A stretch of DNA of 64,000 nt, from assembly GCA_030789695.1 (NCBI GenBank), contig CM061142.1:155468714-155532713 (forward strand), given 5' to 3'. The position numbers were made by a program, and so were the translations under genes. The notes below the pieces were generated by a model that was given only the letters and a program-made list of their open reading frames with translations, had not been told where the DNA came from and made no database searches. Numbering within the stretch: position 1 is the stretch's first letter; the number at the start of each line of letters is the position of its first letter. This DNA is from Scilla litardierei (taxonomy: Eukaryota; Streptophyta; Magnoliopsida; Asparagales; Asparagaceae). This document shows positions 40,571-53,976 of this stretch, one piece after another.

Positions 40571-43500
40571 TCCTCCCCACCTTAGAATAAAGTCCGTCCT
40601 CGGACTTTCTAATATAGCTAGTCGCTCTAGTAACTACCCCAATCAAGTCACATTATATTTCAAACCAAGTATAGTCATTACAAGTGTTCATATATGCACT
40701 AGGTAGTCAAACATTATTATTACCAATACGTATATATATACATTCACGTACGTATACACTTATACCTATTATAGTCCGTCAACTCATACACGTATTTCAA
40801 TCATATATATAAGCATGCATCCCTTATATAGCTACTACCTACCTAAGCACAAAACAATATTTCAGATACTTATATAAAGATAGTTTCACGCGTAGCCAAT
40901 ACAATCATCGCTCTACCTATATGTAGCTACCTATGCACAAACATCAAGGGTATACTACCCTCTAATATTCACCCAATACCAAACATCTCAACACATATAG
41001 TCACACCATACCATTATTAAATCAAGTTCACTATATCTAATATACATTCACCACTACTATAATTTCACTATATATAGTCATTCAAATACATGCAAATAGT
41101 TCACCATATATTCACATCACGTACGGTCCTATAGCTATATTTACGACACGCCACATATATCATAGTCACCCATAACTATAACTAAGCACATACTTACCCG
41201 TGCATGGTGCACACCCATACACGCTAACATTTCATTTTCATACGCCAATCATACCATTATATAACTAGCACACATACACACTTAGTTTTAGCTAGTACAC
41301 ATACGTTCACATAACAAGTCCTTAGTAAATAACTATACCACAAGACCAGCACCTATAACTATATACTGGCGTAGCGACCCACAATCATGTGCGTAGCACA
41401 ACCAGGCACAAACACTCCTATCACTATACATACATCAAACATCGCTATATTCAAACTACAAACATACATTCAATATACTTAGAGTTTACCCACTCAAGCT
41501 TGAGTGAGACTCAATACACACATCAGGATATTCTATATACGTAACACGGCATTCATACCTATACTAATACCATTCCAATATTTATATATAGGTCTACCAA
41601 TACAACCATATGCATACCATAAGTCATTCACCTAATATTTAGTCCGGCAGTACTCACGTAGTTCAATAATTCTATATACCATAATAATAATACAGACATC
41701 AGCACTCGTATATTTATAATACACTCCTTTTTACATGCATACGTATACATCGTATAATCACACACATGTAACATATATATTCACACCATAGCCTACTACC
41801 TATAATTAGTATACTAACACATCCACACATACATAATTAGGATGTGCAATAGTCGTGTATACCTCACGGTATGCACACATGCAACATCCCGCAAGGGCTA
41901 GCAATATCAATCAAAATTATAACCCTACTACCTATATATATATCACCTATATACTCATGCAACGAAACATAACTACTTACATATAAGCACATATATATCT
42001 ACCTACGAGCACATACTCACACGTACTAGTATATGGGTCACTCAATAGGCCTACTTACTTAACTATACATACACTTATTATTATCACACCTAGCACACAC
42101 ATAACTTTACCAATCATTTTATTTCAACCAGTATAAGTATCTCTTACTACATACACAACTTAGATATTTCAATGCTAACTCTTATATACACAGGCATCCC
42201 TAGTATAGTATATCTAACCACTCACAAGTCTATACATTCTAGCACACAAACAACTTCATAATATCACGAATAACTCCAAGTACATATATATATCACACAG
42301 TAGGCAAGCATCAATATACTATGGGGGTACACTCATTCAAGCTCACGTACACGAGTTAGGTACGTGCACAACGACACCCCACAAGGGTCCAAGGGTCTAC
42401 TAACAACTAGGGGTTGACACAGACATTGACGGACCCCAAGGCCTAAGCAATAAAGAGGGGTCGAGAGCGTGGCGAGGGAAGGGTCGATAAACACGAGTTC
42501 AGATATGGCGAATACAAGGAGACGGCTTGGTTAGACGAACATTGGCTCAATGGTGATGTTTAGGTTGGGGGAAAAAGGAGATGTAGTAATGCTTATATAG
42601 GAGGGGAAAAAGAAAATGGGGTAAGTAGCACAAGCTAAAATACGTGAAATCTGGAAACTGTTGTACTTCAAAAAAAATTGGAATTCCTCATCTGTATAAA
42701 ATATTTGAAGGTCGATAAAGCGAGTTGAAATAAGTTTGAGTCGAATATTCGTAATAAGAGAAAACGTTTTATTGGTTTTAAAAAATCATTTTAAAAGGAA
42801 GAAAAAAAATCATTTACACGAATATTAAGGACATGGTTTAGAAAATTTATACGTCAATAATTTAATATAATGTTGCCAAAAGTTTTTGAAAGTCAAAGAA
42901 TGGAATCAAGCAACGGAAGAATTTAAAATCAGGTTAAATGCTTTCAAAACTTTAGGCTATGGAAAATTGAAAATAATCAATTTGAAACTACTTTTAGGGA
43001 ACCAAGGTTTGCCAAAAATGAGAAACAAATTTGCACAAGGTTCTTAATATATGAGTACAACAAGTCTGGCACGGTTATAAAAATATAGTTGAAATTCAAT
43101 TTGGTTTAAAAATTTTTCTAAAAGCGTGTATGGTGAGCGGAAGAACATAGTAGTAGCTTAGCATAAGAATTATCAGGATCGAATAGCAAATCTTTAAAAT
43201 CAAATCAGGGAGGGTCTAAAGCAGGAAGAGGTTATGAAAATAGTAATTTTGCAAAAATCTGAAATAGTGAGAACGACGAGCAAAACCAACTTGCTGAAAT
43301 CTGAAATTCCATGTGACTTGAAAAGTATATTAAAAGTAAACACGATGTATTATTCAAATGGCTTAAATAAGAGGGAAAATTATAAATCGAATTGGACAAA
43401 CGGTTCAGAATAAAATTAATATATGAAGGAACGACACATTTACACAAGTACGAAAAACATAGTCTGGGAAAAATATTATAAGCTAGAGTTCTAAATTCCG

Positions 43501-44161
43501 ACAAACGTTTTTTTTAAAAAAAAATTTAAATCAACGAAGGGGGATGAAGTATAAGTATACATGCATTGAAATTTGGATCAAATTAAACTTCGGAAAGGAG
43601 GAAGTCGAAAAATACTTTCAAGAGTTTCAAGGTTCGTAATGGAGAGGTTCGAAAATGGACGACGATCGTCACGAGGCGATCTCGTGAATCGAGGTAAGGA
43701 AATTGGTCGGATGATCAAAACATTCATACGCCTAGGTTATGAATCAGAAGAGGCTACGGAGAAACTCCTACAGTTGACCAACTAAAGATTAGGAACTAGG
43801 CGCTAAGACTTCTAAAGGTTAAACGGCAAAGAAATGCGTTCAGCTTGTTCCGAAATCGATGAACCCAAGCGAACGACCGAAGGAAAATCTAGAAGTCTAA
43901 TATGGTCAGGGTTAGGCAAGGACCACTAAGGTAACTCCTACGGCGATCAATTGCTAGAAGGGGGTCTAACTATCAATCAGAGGCTTCTAGTAAGCACAGG
44001 CGTCTAACTAAGTCCCTTACCACCTAGTGTCCTAAGAAATCGACTAGACTCAGGGCTTATGACTCGGATGTTGCAATTTATTTAATGGACATTCCGTTAT
44101 TATCGTTGTTCCGTTAATTCGCAATTGCAAGATTGGACCTACATGGGCCACCAACAAAACC
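40571..44161 (-). other. Noncoding interior of the LARD-like element
   Basis: 40690-42600 is low-complexity TA/CA-rich sequence on the plus strand (many ATACATATAC and CACACATA runs). 42600-44100 is purine-rich AT sequence. No gag or pol motif is found on either strand. No canonical primer site is visible beside the right LTR (the minus strand reads GGTTTTGTTGGTGGCCC there). Confidence 0.75.
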
Positions 44162-46979
44162 TGTCACGCCCCGCTTCCCAAAAATATGGAGGCGAAGCGT
44201 GAGTAGGTCCGCTCAGACTTGAAGCTGCAAAGCTGCAAGTCCGATAAGCGTCGATCAAGTTTAGAACTGCAGGTCCTTGCAACGCGAGCGAAATAAAGAT
44301 AATAATAATGAAATGAGACAAAAAGAAACATCTCAGAATATCCATAAAATAAGTTCCAACATCGCAGAAAAACCACCAGGCTAAAAGAAAGAACTAAAGG
44401 CCCAAACATGGCCAACAAAAGTACAAAGTACAAACGACGGTGCTATGCACCAACAACTAACAAAAGGCCTAAAACAACATAAAGCTCAACAAAAACTCAA
44501 AGCATGGTCACCGGGTCCACCAAAATCCTCCTGGGCAGCCATGGACTCGGACTCAGCGTCAGCAAAACCTCACGTACTCAGCAACGGTCTCTGGCTCAGG
44601 TCTAACATGTGACACCCAAAAGAGCAAGGGGCACATGTCAGCAAGTCTGGAAGACTTGTGCAAGGAAACTGGAAGTGGAAAAAGTAAAGCAACCTAGCAG
44701 TTCTAGCATGATGCGGTGACATGGCAGTTAAGTAATGAGTGCAACAGGTAAAGTAAAGTAAGGTAAAGTACGAGCATGGCATGGCATTCACAAGACAAGT
44801 ACAAGACAAGGAAAGTAAGCACCTCGTGCACAGAGATTCCGTCCTTTGGCTAGAGGGCGGATCAGGCCACTCCTAAGCTCAAGTAACCGTTTATCCCTAC
44901 CCCTCCACGTGTGTCGAGCCAGGGCCTTACCCCCGAACTTGGAATGCTCGCTTCTGGACCACGAGCCAGGAAGTGTGTAAACAAGTATGGCGTAGGGGTG
45001 CACCTAGCCGGTCAAGTAGTACGAGGACAAGTATTGTAGCGTGTGCTACGATGCAACAATCAATGCATGGATGACATGGCATGACAAGTAGTAAAGCGTA
45101 CAAGTAAGAAAAGTAAACGTGACAGTTTAGCATGCATGAATGACAAGTTTAAGGGTTGGATCTAGCTTCGTTGTCAAGCTAGATCATTTAGGTGACGGAT
45201 CTAGTTTCGTTGTCAAACTAGATCAAGAAGGCGTCTAGCCAGCTATCATTTCACTGACTAGTCTCTTTTACGCTAAAAGCAAGGAAGTGGCCTAAAAACA
45301 TGGCCCTACACAAGAGTTGGCAAGTTTCACTTGCCTGTAAGTACAACGTCTGAGCACAGCGTCCAATGAGTCCAAGAATCACAATTATCCTACGTGCAAA
45401 GTCCACCGGCCTAAAGTCCATATTATTAATCTTGATTAGTGATTGCTAAAACATTTAAAATACTTTAAAATACTGATTTTTAGTCTTGATTAGCATGCAA
45501 TTGGGTTGGGGGTCCTAGGGGTGCAAAGCGTTACCTCAACACGACGCGGAAGCTACACCGGCGTCGGGTAGCGACGTCGGGGGTTGGAATAAGAGAACGC
45601 GCTCCAAGTCCTGATTCCAATATATATTCCTCGCTGGAAAATTCGGAGCATCGACCCGGGCGACGGTTCCAGATTCCAAAGCTCGCACGTGCGACGACGG
45701 CCTCTAACGTGTCGCAACGTCGTACGCGACGAATCCTCGAAGAGCAAGCACCTAGGTGGGGCCCACAGTAGTCCTAGGGACCTTTGGGGGACCCACAATA
45801 ACTCTGGAGAACTTGGGGGGCCCACGGTGGCAAGCGATGCGACGGGTGCGGGGTTACGACGTTTGCTCTCGGTCGTACACAGCCAAATGCGGGGGTGGCC
45901 ATCGGTCGCTGCGGGGGAACGGCTTGGTGCAGCGCAGCGGGTCGGTGCGGGCCTTGGTGCGGAGGGGTTTGTCGGTCGGGCGCTTGGGGCGGCTCGGTCA
46001 CGGCGCTTGGATGCGGGGAGCGGGGTGCTGCAACGTTGCAACGGTTGCAACGTTGCGGAGCTGCGGTCGGTGCGGAGAAGCGCCTCGGTCAGGTGCGGAG
46101 CGATGCGGGCGACAGCTGCGGGGGCTTGCAGCGATGCGGGGAGCGGCGATGGCGGGCGACAGCTCTCGGTCTGACCGAGAGCTTCTCTCGGTCGGGCACG
46201 GGAGATGCGGAGCGACGGTTGCAGCGGAGCGGGCGACCGGTCAGAGCGGGGGAACGGAGCCCGTTCTCTCGGTCGGAGCGGGGGAAACTTGTCGCAACGT
46301 TGCGACGAATCGTCGCAACGTCCAAATTGAGTTTTGGAAGATGCTAGGGCTAATTTCTTGCGAAAATAGGTCTTCCTAGAGGTTGTTTATATAGTGTAGA
46401 TGGGTTGACTTGGTCTAGGGCTAAATCTAATAGGATTAGAAGTTCAAAAATATTTAAAATTTAAATCTCAACTTCTCCAACTCACCCAAGGATTTGACCT
46501 GGTCCAAATGAGCTGGAAATTGGCTCAAAAATTCTTTAAAACCTTTAAAACTCAAATAAATTTTCTTTGGCCGAATTTAATTTAAAAATAAATTATTAAA
46601 AATATTTTAAAGCTTGTTAAAAATAGAAAAGTGGTCAAATAAACTCCAAAAATTATAAAATAAATATCGGGGTGATCGTGACGACGAATGTGAGCTAACT
46701 AAGAAGACGGATCTCAATTCCGACGTCGGACGACGAAACTAAAAATTGAAACGTCTCCCGTCGAGAGTGAGAATCGCCACGTCTCATCGAGTAAGATTAA
46801 ATTGTGGGAAAACGACTCGAGAAACGTCGTTCCAAATTAGTGCCACTATTTAATACTCTCAGAGACGTTCACAACAGTATATCACACGAAAGTGTTCACA
46901 AACGAACAACGTCTAAAACAATCACGTGCACGGCCAAAGCACGTGCACGAAAAACGTACAACGAAAAGTGGTCGTTACA
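44162..46979 (-). repeat. 5' LTR of the LARD-like element
   Basis: Near-identical to 37755-40570, differing by scattered single bases and a two-base length difference. The TATATAAA box is at 46393-46386 (minus). Confidence 0.92.
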
Positions 46980-47162
46980 CATAAATGCTGATACAAGTAT
47001 ACTGCAAAAAGTGCATATTATACACAGTTACAAGATGACTCTAGTTCTTATAATTGCAGTAGATATATGCTAAATGCCAGAAGCAAAATATCAGTTCTTA
47101 TATCCAGAACAAAAAAGGATTGCAAATGTCTGTCCAAAATAGCTAAAACATTTTGTCATCAC
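46980..47162. other. Host-like sequence between LARD and Ale copia
   Basis: AT-rich, continuous with the sequence left of 37755 once the LARD and one CATAA are removed. No feature is seen. Confidence 0.5.
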
Positions 47163-47278
47163 TGTTAGATGTATATGTCCCTTTGTATAGGGTCTTTTGT
47201 GCTTATTTACCTTTCCCTGTACTCTATATATATCGGGCTATTGCCCTTGGAATAATACAAGCGAGTTTATTCCTAACA
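47163..47278 (+). repeat. 5' LTR of Ale copia (116 bp)
   Basis: TGTTAGATGTATATG ... TTATTCCTAACA, with TGTTAG/CTAACA inverted ends and a TATATATATA box near 47224-47233. It is among the shortest plant copia LTRs. Confidence 0.8.
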
Positions 47279-47290
47279 TGGTATCAGAGC
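47279..47290 (+). other. Primer-binding site of Ale copia
   Basis: TGGTATCAGAGC follows the LTR directly and matches initiator tRNA-Met perfectly over 12 bases. Confidence 0.92.
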
Positions 47291-48030
47291 TAGGTTTAAC
47301 CTAAACCCTAGCCGTCTTTCTCTCTCCCCCGCCGCGTCTCCCGCCCGCGCCGACCGCCCGCGCCGACCCCGCGACTGCGTCCGCCCGCGCTCGCGCCCGC
47401 GTCTCCCTCGTGCCGGCGACTGCTTCCGCCCACGCGCCGGCCCTGTCCTCTCAAACGAACATATTCAACAGCCTTTGTGGCGCCCCAGATCGGCCCACCC
47501 CGCTCTCGGCGCTTGTCGTCACAGATCCCTCCGACGGCGTCGTCGACCTCCGTTTCCCCTCCCTCGATCTCGGCGTCAGGCACAGATCCAGATCGCACGG
47601 CATCGGTGACTCTGCTTTATCCCGCCGTCAGTAGCCTCCGCTTCATCCCGCCGATCTCCGCCAGACAGCGGCCTCGAACGCCGCTTCTCCCCGCAACAGC
47701 AGCGACGGCAGCAGCAGACCGAGCTTCTGCTGCGATTCCGACCGCCGCACAGCGCTTGGCGACCGCTTAGAGCCCTGTCACCGATCGTCGACGGCCTGGC
47801 CTCCGCCCTCGACGCCTGAGCAGCCGCGCGGGCTGTTCTTCTTCACGCAGCAACAACAGCAGCCGCCAGTTGCTGCTGCGATTGTTTCTGCCTGAGCTGC
47901 TGTCGATCCGATCCGCAGCCCCCTGCGCCCCCTACGCCCCCTCCGCCCACGCGCCCCGTCCGCTTGAGCCGCTGCCGATCCGCCGATCCGCTGCCGGTCC
48001 GCGCCGCGTCGCTGCCGGTCCCCCCTTCAT
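47291..48030 (+). other. GC-rich leader of Ale copia
   Basis: About 740 nt between the primer site and the gag ATG, rich in CCGCCCGCG and TCCGCC runs, without a convincing gene. Leaders of this kind are common in Ale elements. Confidence 0.6.
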
Positions 48031-51000
48031 ATGACGTCTCCTACGGATCTACCTCTTCTTCTTCATCATGTTGCTATCCCTCGGTGTTCGTTGATTTTTG
48101 ATGGCCTTAATTATAAGGAGTGGGTACCGCACATTCGTCTCCATATGCACGGTCAACGCCTTTGGGACCTTCTCACCGGCGATCGTCCTTGTCCACCGCG
48201 ATCGGTGCTTCCCAGCGAGATACCACTCCCCCCCACTACTGATGACACCGCCAAGAAGGCGGCAACCGATGCCTATGCGACTGCTGTCGCTGCTTATTCC
48301 TCTCAGGATGTTCTCTATCGGCGGTGGTGTGATGACGATGCTCGTGCCGCCAACATCCTCATCACTAGCATTAATGTGTCCCTGACTGGCGACATTATGA
48401 GTTTGGCGACGTCTCAGCTGATGTGGGATCATCTTTGCTCTCACTATGAGCCTACCGGTGACTCCCTCTACCTTGCTGTCGTCAGACAGGAGCAGTCTCT
48501 TCAGCAGGTTGATGCCACGGTCGATGAGTTCTATGCACAGATATCTTCTATCTGGCGTCAGCTCGGCTCTTTGGGACCATCGATCTATCGTATCTGCCAG
48601 TGTTGCCAGCATCAGCACTCCCACCTGCAGCTTCGTCAGGTCTATGACTTTTTGACCCGACTTCGGCATGAGTTCGAGCAGATACGTGCCCAGCTGCTTG
48701 CCCGTCACCCATGCGTGACGTTCTTGGAGGTTCTTGCTGCTATTCGTACTGAGGAGACTCGTCTTCATACTGTTGGTCTTTTGGCACCTTCTGCTTCTGT
48801 TTTGGCGACCCGTGCTCCTGCCTCTTCTGCTCCTATCACACCAGATCTGCCTTCTGCTACAGCACCCGTGCGAGGTGACACCAGACGCTGCACCTACTGC
48901 CACCGAGACAGACATGTGGAGGCGCATTGTAACAAGAAGCAGAGGGATCAGGCTGCTGCCAAGAAGAAGAAGGAGACTCACACTGGGGGTTTCACATCTC
49001 AGAGGAGCACTGCTCCATCTGATACTGAGCAGGAGCTTCTCACGTTATTTCGTCGGATGTCTGCTTCTGGGGCATCAGGCTCTGCTTCTTCTGCCGGTCA
49101 GCCTCCAGGTACTGCGACACCATCTTCCACCACCTCAGGTACCTCTCCTTGGATCCTTGACTCTGGTGCTTCATTTCATATGACTCCTGACCCGAACACT
49201 TTACATTCCATTGGTACTCCCTCCCGCTCTGTCACAGTTCTCACTGCAGATGGCACCCCACTTTCAGTTACAAGGCTAGGCACACTTTCTAGTCCCACTT
49301 TTCATGTCCCTGTTGTATCCCTCGTTCCAAAACTCACCATGCAGCTTATGTCGGCAGGCCAACTTACTGATCATGGCTGTCGTGTTATTCTTGATTCTGA
49401 CTATTGTTCTATCCAGGATCGTCGCACGGGCACTCTAGTTGGTTCTGGCCCCCGCCGGCGTGATTCTCCATGCCTTTGGGAGCTTGACTGGCTTCATCTT
49501 CCTTCCGCTGCCTCTGCCAGTCCTCCCATCACGACTATTGCCTCCGCCTCTGCTGCATCGTCTACCGGTTCGTTTGCCCAGTGGCATCATCGCTTAGGAC
49601 ATCTCTGTGGTTCGCGTCTTTCTTCTTTGGTTCGTAGAGGTTTATTAGGGTCCGTCTCTGGTGATATGTCTTTAGACTGTATGGGCTGTAAACTATGCAA
49701 ACAGTTACAGCTACCTTATCCTACTAGTGAGTCTGTCTCTCAGAGTCCCTTTGATCTTGTTCACTCAGATGTATGGGGTCCGGCCCCCTTCGTTTCGAAA
49801 GGGGGTCATCGCTACTATATTATATTTATAGATGATTTTTCTCGCTATACTTGGATATACTTTATGTCCTCTCGTACTGAGGTTTTGTCTATCTATAAAT
49901 CTTTTGCTACCATGATCCGTACACAGTATAGCACTCCCATTCGGGTTCTTCGTGCTGACTCTGCTGGAGAATACTTATCTCGGCACCTTCGTGCCTTTCT
50001 TGATACCCAGGGCACTCTCTCACAGTTTTCCTGTCATGGTGCTCATGCCCAGAATGGCGTTGCTGAGCGCAAGCATCGTCATTTACTAGAGACTGCTCGT
50101 GCCCTTATGATTGCTTCCTCTGGTCCCCCTCAGTTTTGGGCTGAGGCTGTATCTACTGCTACATATCTCAGTAACATGCAGCCATCTTCTCCTCTTCAGG
50201 GTGCGATTCCACTTGAGCGCCTTCCTACACCACCTCCAGATCTGCTGTCCTATCTTGAGCTTCGTCTTTTTGGTTGTGTCTGCTATGTCTTGTTGGCCCC
50301 TCGTGAGCGCACCAAGTTGACAGCCCAGTCTGCTGAGTGTGTTTTTCTTGGATATAGTGATGTGCACAAGGGATATCGGTGTTGGGATCCTGTTGCTCGA
50401 CGGATGCGGATTTCTCGTGATGTGACTTTTGATGAGTCTCGTCCCTTCTTCCCTCGTCCTTCTTCATCTTCCAGTCCGGCTTCTATTGTTGAGCCTCTTT
50501 TGTTTCTCACTTTTCCTGATAGTCCACTATCCACCATTCCACCACCCATACCTCCATCACCTGTGCCCTCGCCTCCACCACCAGTGCCTCCGATCACCTC
50601 TGCACCTACCCCAGGACATGTTTCTCCCTTTCCTCTTCACTACACTCGTCGTCAGCGAGTCGAGGATCCTCCTACAGTACATTCTCATGAGATGCCCTCC
50701 ATCACCAGTGACCCTCCTGAGTTGCCCACTTCCTCCAGTGACCCTTATCGTTACCACCTTCGTGATCGTGAGTCACTACGCCCTCCTGGTCGGTTTACTT
50801 CTCTGGGTGCTATTCTTGCCGAGCCGACCTCTTATCGAGATGCCGCTGCTCACCAGGAGTGGCAGCATGATATGGCAGAGGAGATTGCTGCGCTTGAGCG
50901 TACTGGTACGTGGGATCTTGTACCCTTGCCTGCCCGTGTTCGTCCTATCACGTGCAAGTGGGTTTACAAGGTCAAGACCAGATCTGATGGTACTCTAGAG

Positions 51001-51629
51001 TGCTACAAGGCTCGTCTTGTAGCGCGCGGTTTTCAGCAGGAGCATGTGATAGATTTTGAGGAGACATGTGCCCCTGTTGCTCATATGACTACTGTTCGCA
51101 GTCTTATTGCTGTTGCTGCTGTTCGTTCATGGACAATTTCCCAGCTTGATGTCAAGAATGCTTTTCTCAATGGCGTTCTTGATGAGGAGGTTTATATGCG
51201 ACCACCACCTGGTTATTCTGTCCCCGAGGGCATGGTTTGTCGCCTTCGTCGCTCTCTATATGGTCTTCGGCAGACTCCCCGTGCTTGGTTTTAGCGGTTC
51301 TCTTCTGTCGTCACTGCTGCTGGTTTTATTGCGAGTGATCATGATCCTGCTCTCTTTGTTCATACTTCATCTCGTGGTCGGACGCTTCTCCTTTTGTATG
51401 TGGATGATATGATTATCACTGGAGATGATCCCCAGTTTATTGCTTTTGTGAAAGCAAGGCTGAGCGAGCAGTTTCTTATGATGGATCTTGGCCCTCTTCG
51501 TTACTTTCTGGGGATTGAGTTTTCCTCCACACCTGATGGCTACTATCTCTCTCAGGAGAAGTATATTCAGGATCTTCTTGATCGTGCTTCTCTTGTTGAT
51601 CAGCGTACCGCTGATACACCGATGGAGCT
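48031..51629 (+). pseudogene. gag-pol polyprotein of Ale copia, one nonsense codon, 3' truncated
   Basis: Start ATG 48031 ([11 protein letters not shown]). gag: [17 protein letters not shown] near residue 30 and a CX2CX4HX4C knuckle ([14 protein letters not shown]) near 290. Protease: [14 protein letters not shown] near 375. Integrase: HRLGHLCG ... CKLCKQ zinc finger near 520-560 and core motifs [67 protein letters not shown] at 51292-51294 falls where a Gln codon is usual. The same frame continues after it through YVDDMIITGDD to RTADTPMEL at 51629, where Tat-4 inserted. With one nonsense codon the copy was nearly intact when it was interrupted. Confidence 0.93.
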
Positions 51630-52720
51630 TGTTACGAGGTGGAACTCGCGTACAATGAATTTGTATTATGGGGAACCAAGGGCACGATGGTTATGTGGAG
51701 AAGAAGGTGTAGGTAGGCTGTTTTACAAGTGATTGGTGGGGTGAAGAGGTTGGATCCGCTGCCGGTGGTGCTCACGGGATCGTATCTCGCCGGACGCAGC
51801 TGAGGGAGGTTGGATGGCGGGGGGCTGACGCTGACTTTGGTCAAGGGGCGAGCTCTCCTACAGCACGAACAACTCGTCAGAAGGGCGGGGTTGGGGTTCA
51901 ACCCTTAGCCCCTCCGATGCCTAAGTCAGTAAAAGGGCTTAAAAGGGGGGCTAGACACGCCGGCCGGACTAACGGTGTGTCCGCCTCGCGTGACGAGCTA
52001 TAGGTGGGAGAACAAAGATATGGAGGACCTTTGCTCTCGTGTGTGAATAATAGAAGATGAGAGAGAATTCTCCAACCCCCTCTCCGTAAGAGGAGAGGGG
52101 GTATTTATACCTGGCGGGTGATGACTAGGCGTGCTGAGCTGGCTTGGGTGCCAGCGGAAGCTTCGGACAAGGACATCAGGAACATGAGTTTCTGACCTGC
52201 TTCTGTCAGGCGGCGCAACGGCCAAGGGGTGCTTTTGTCGGGATGTCAGGGCCGAAAGCACTAACCGTCGAACGGGTCAGCCGCCTGGGGGGTGCTTTGT
52301 CAGGCGGTCGGGTGACGTATGTGTCAGTCGTGTCCTTATCCTAGGCTGTTTGTCGTTAGCGATGAACTAAAGGTCTGGCTGTCATTCTGGGCACCGCGGT
52401 TCGCGGGAGTCGGGCGGGCCGTTCTGATCGGGGGTTGTCCTGCCATTACGGAAGGATACGTCCGCGCCCGTCAATAGGCCTGGCCTAGCTACCCAAGCGT
52501 CCCCAAGCGCGCTACCCCGGCGGGTCGGGCGGCGATGGTTGTTCGCCTCGGCCGGTCGTGATTGTTCGCCTCGGCCGGTTCGGGGAACGCTGCAAGGCAC
52601 GCCTGTCTTCACGATGCCCCGGATTTTCGGGGGGCGGCCCTTTAGTGAAATGGTAAGTTAATGGGGTATGTTAGCGGATTCGGGCGGGAGTCGGGCTCAT
52701 ACTATCTTTAGGTCATAACA
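51630..52720 (-). repeat. 3' LTR of Tat-4
   Basis: In element sense TGTTATGACC ... CCTCGTAACA, 1,091 bp. TATAAATA lies at 52109-52102 (minus), and the conserved block CTGACTTAGGCATCGGAGG at 51929-51911. The left edge is exact because the copia reading frame breaks there. Confidence 0.85.
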
Positions 52721-52735
52721 ATTGCCCCCGGCCTT
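52721..52735 (-). promoter_or_regulatory. Polypurine tract of Tat-4
   Basis: The minus strand reads GGCCGGGGGCAAT directly before the LTR start TGTTATGACC. This proves the element runs leftwards and that this is the 3' LTR. Confidence 0.75.
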
Positions 52736-52925
52736 CGAGTCTGAGGCGGCAGCCCGGCTCAGCTCGGAGGGCGAACCATATCCAACACTCCGGATCATCG
52801 ATATGAGCCTTGGGACCCGCCGGGTAGTGATGGCGACGACTTCGGAACTCCTGCCTTAGTGGTCATTATTATGATTTGAAAGGGGGGCAGAGGAAATCGA
52901 AGCGTCTCCGCGACTGAGTTTGTGA

Positions 52926-52931
52926 CACGTG
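52926..52931. promoter_or_regulatory. G-box CACGTG upstream of antisense gene copy 1
   Basis: GACACGTGGA about 300 nt before the presumed ATG 53223. Copies 2 and 3 have the same hexamer upstream. No clear TATA box is seen for copy 1; CTGCTAAAAGGG at 53031-53042 is a weak candidate. Confidence 0.4.
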
Positions 52932-53976
52932 GATGAGGTGACCCTTACGCCAGTCGAGGCGTCGGGGGCGTCTCGATGGGCGCCGCGTGGCGAGAGTTTG
53001 ACGGACGAGATGGCCCTGGGGCCACCTTTACTGCTAAAAGGGTCTGGGGAGGCGGTCGGCGGGAATTTTTGTCTTTCTCCGATTCTCCTCCGGCGCTCGA
53101 TATTTCTGTTTGGAGTTTGCTGGCTAATCTGTCACTTCTGTCGCCGGCCATCTTCTTCCGATCACCTTCCGGGTTCAAGGGATCAACAGGTAACAGCAAT
53201 TAATTTCCTTCCTTTCCGATCAATGGCTTCTCGATTCGAGATTGGAGGAAGTAGCCGGGTGGGGGAGGAGGAGTTGGCGGGCGAGGGGGCGTCGTAGCCG
53301 GGGGTGCGGTGGTCCAGGGAAAGACGGTCATGGCGATCCGTTGTACCGAGAGACATTGAGTCCCCCCGACGTAGGTTGGATAGGATCAACATCCGGGAGA
53401 TTCGCGTGCGGTTTGTGCGACAGCCCTATGAGGTGCGAGTTCCTGGGTCGGAGGAAGCGGTGAGTTCGTCGGGGGATAATGAGGTCGGGGTCTATGTCCG
53501 GTCCTTTGAGTTGGGGCTCTGCTTTCCAATCCACCCATATTTGTTTCACTTGTTGAATTTCCTGGAGTTACCGATATTTGCCTTAGCGCCCCGTTCTTGG
53601 GGCTTGTTAGTGGGGTTTGTCGTTTTGTGCCTTGCTTGCTCCTTGAGTCCCTCCTTGGCGTTGTTCCGGCATTTCTTCGTGGTTCGGAAGTGGGTGATGT
53701 ATCATCGAGTTTGTGCCAGGAGAGGGCGAGAACTCATCCTCGAGGTGCCTGACGATGTCGGCGATTGGATGAGGGAGTTTGTCTTCGTGACGGTGCCAAG
53801 TGACGTGGCGCTGATGTCGAATTGGGGGGCGCGGAATCCCTTTGTAAATGAAGGGGTGGAGCTGATCGGGGAGGATATTGCCAAAGCTCAGATTTTGAGG
53901 GAGCTGTCTGAGGCGTGCCGTCATTGGGCGAGTCTAACATTGAGCAGTCGGCTCGCCCAGGACTTTTGGTCCCTAG

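Larger units (their letters stand above)
37755..46979 (-). mobile_element. LARD-like non-autonomous LTR element
   Basis: Two LTRs of 2,816 and 2,818 bp flank 3.6 kb with no coding capacity. CATAA is duplicated at 37750-37754 and 46980-46984. On the minus strand the left LTR is preceded by GTCCGAGGACGGACTTTATT and a purine tract AAGGTGGGGAGGA, the typical 3' end context of Tekay-type chromoviruses. That marks it as a minus-strand gypsy derivative moved by a partner's enzymes. Long LTRs and a long noncoding interior define LARDs. The few differences between the LTRs suggest recent insertion. Confidence 0.88.
47163..51629 (+). mobile_element. Ale-type copia element, cut off by Tat-4
   Basis: It has a 116-bp 5' LTR, a primer site, a long GC-rich leader and a polyprotein gene that stops making sense at 51629, where the Tat-4 LTR begins. 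The short LTR and single gag-pol frame fit the Ale (Hopscotch/Retrofit) lineage. RNase H and the 3' LTR should lie beyond the right edge of Tat-4, outside the window. Confidence 0.8.

Noticed and set aside
47163..47278. Possibility that the short repeat-like end is not an LTR but a solo promoter fragment
   Set aside because: TGTTAG/CTAACA ends, a TATA stretch and a perfect initiator tRNA-Met primer site directly after it fit a short copia LTR.
51630..52720. This LTR as the 5' LTR of a plus-strand element whose genes are the plus-strand coiled-coil proteins
   Set aside because: No primer site follows it; a polypurine tract in minus sense adjoins it, and gag/protease at 62.9-64.0 kb is on the minus strand.
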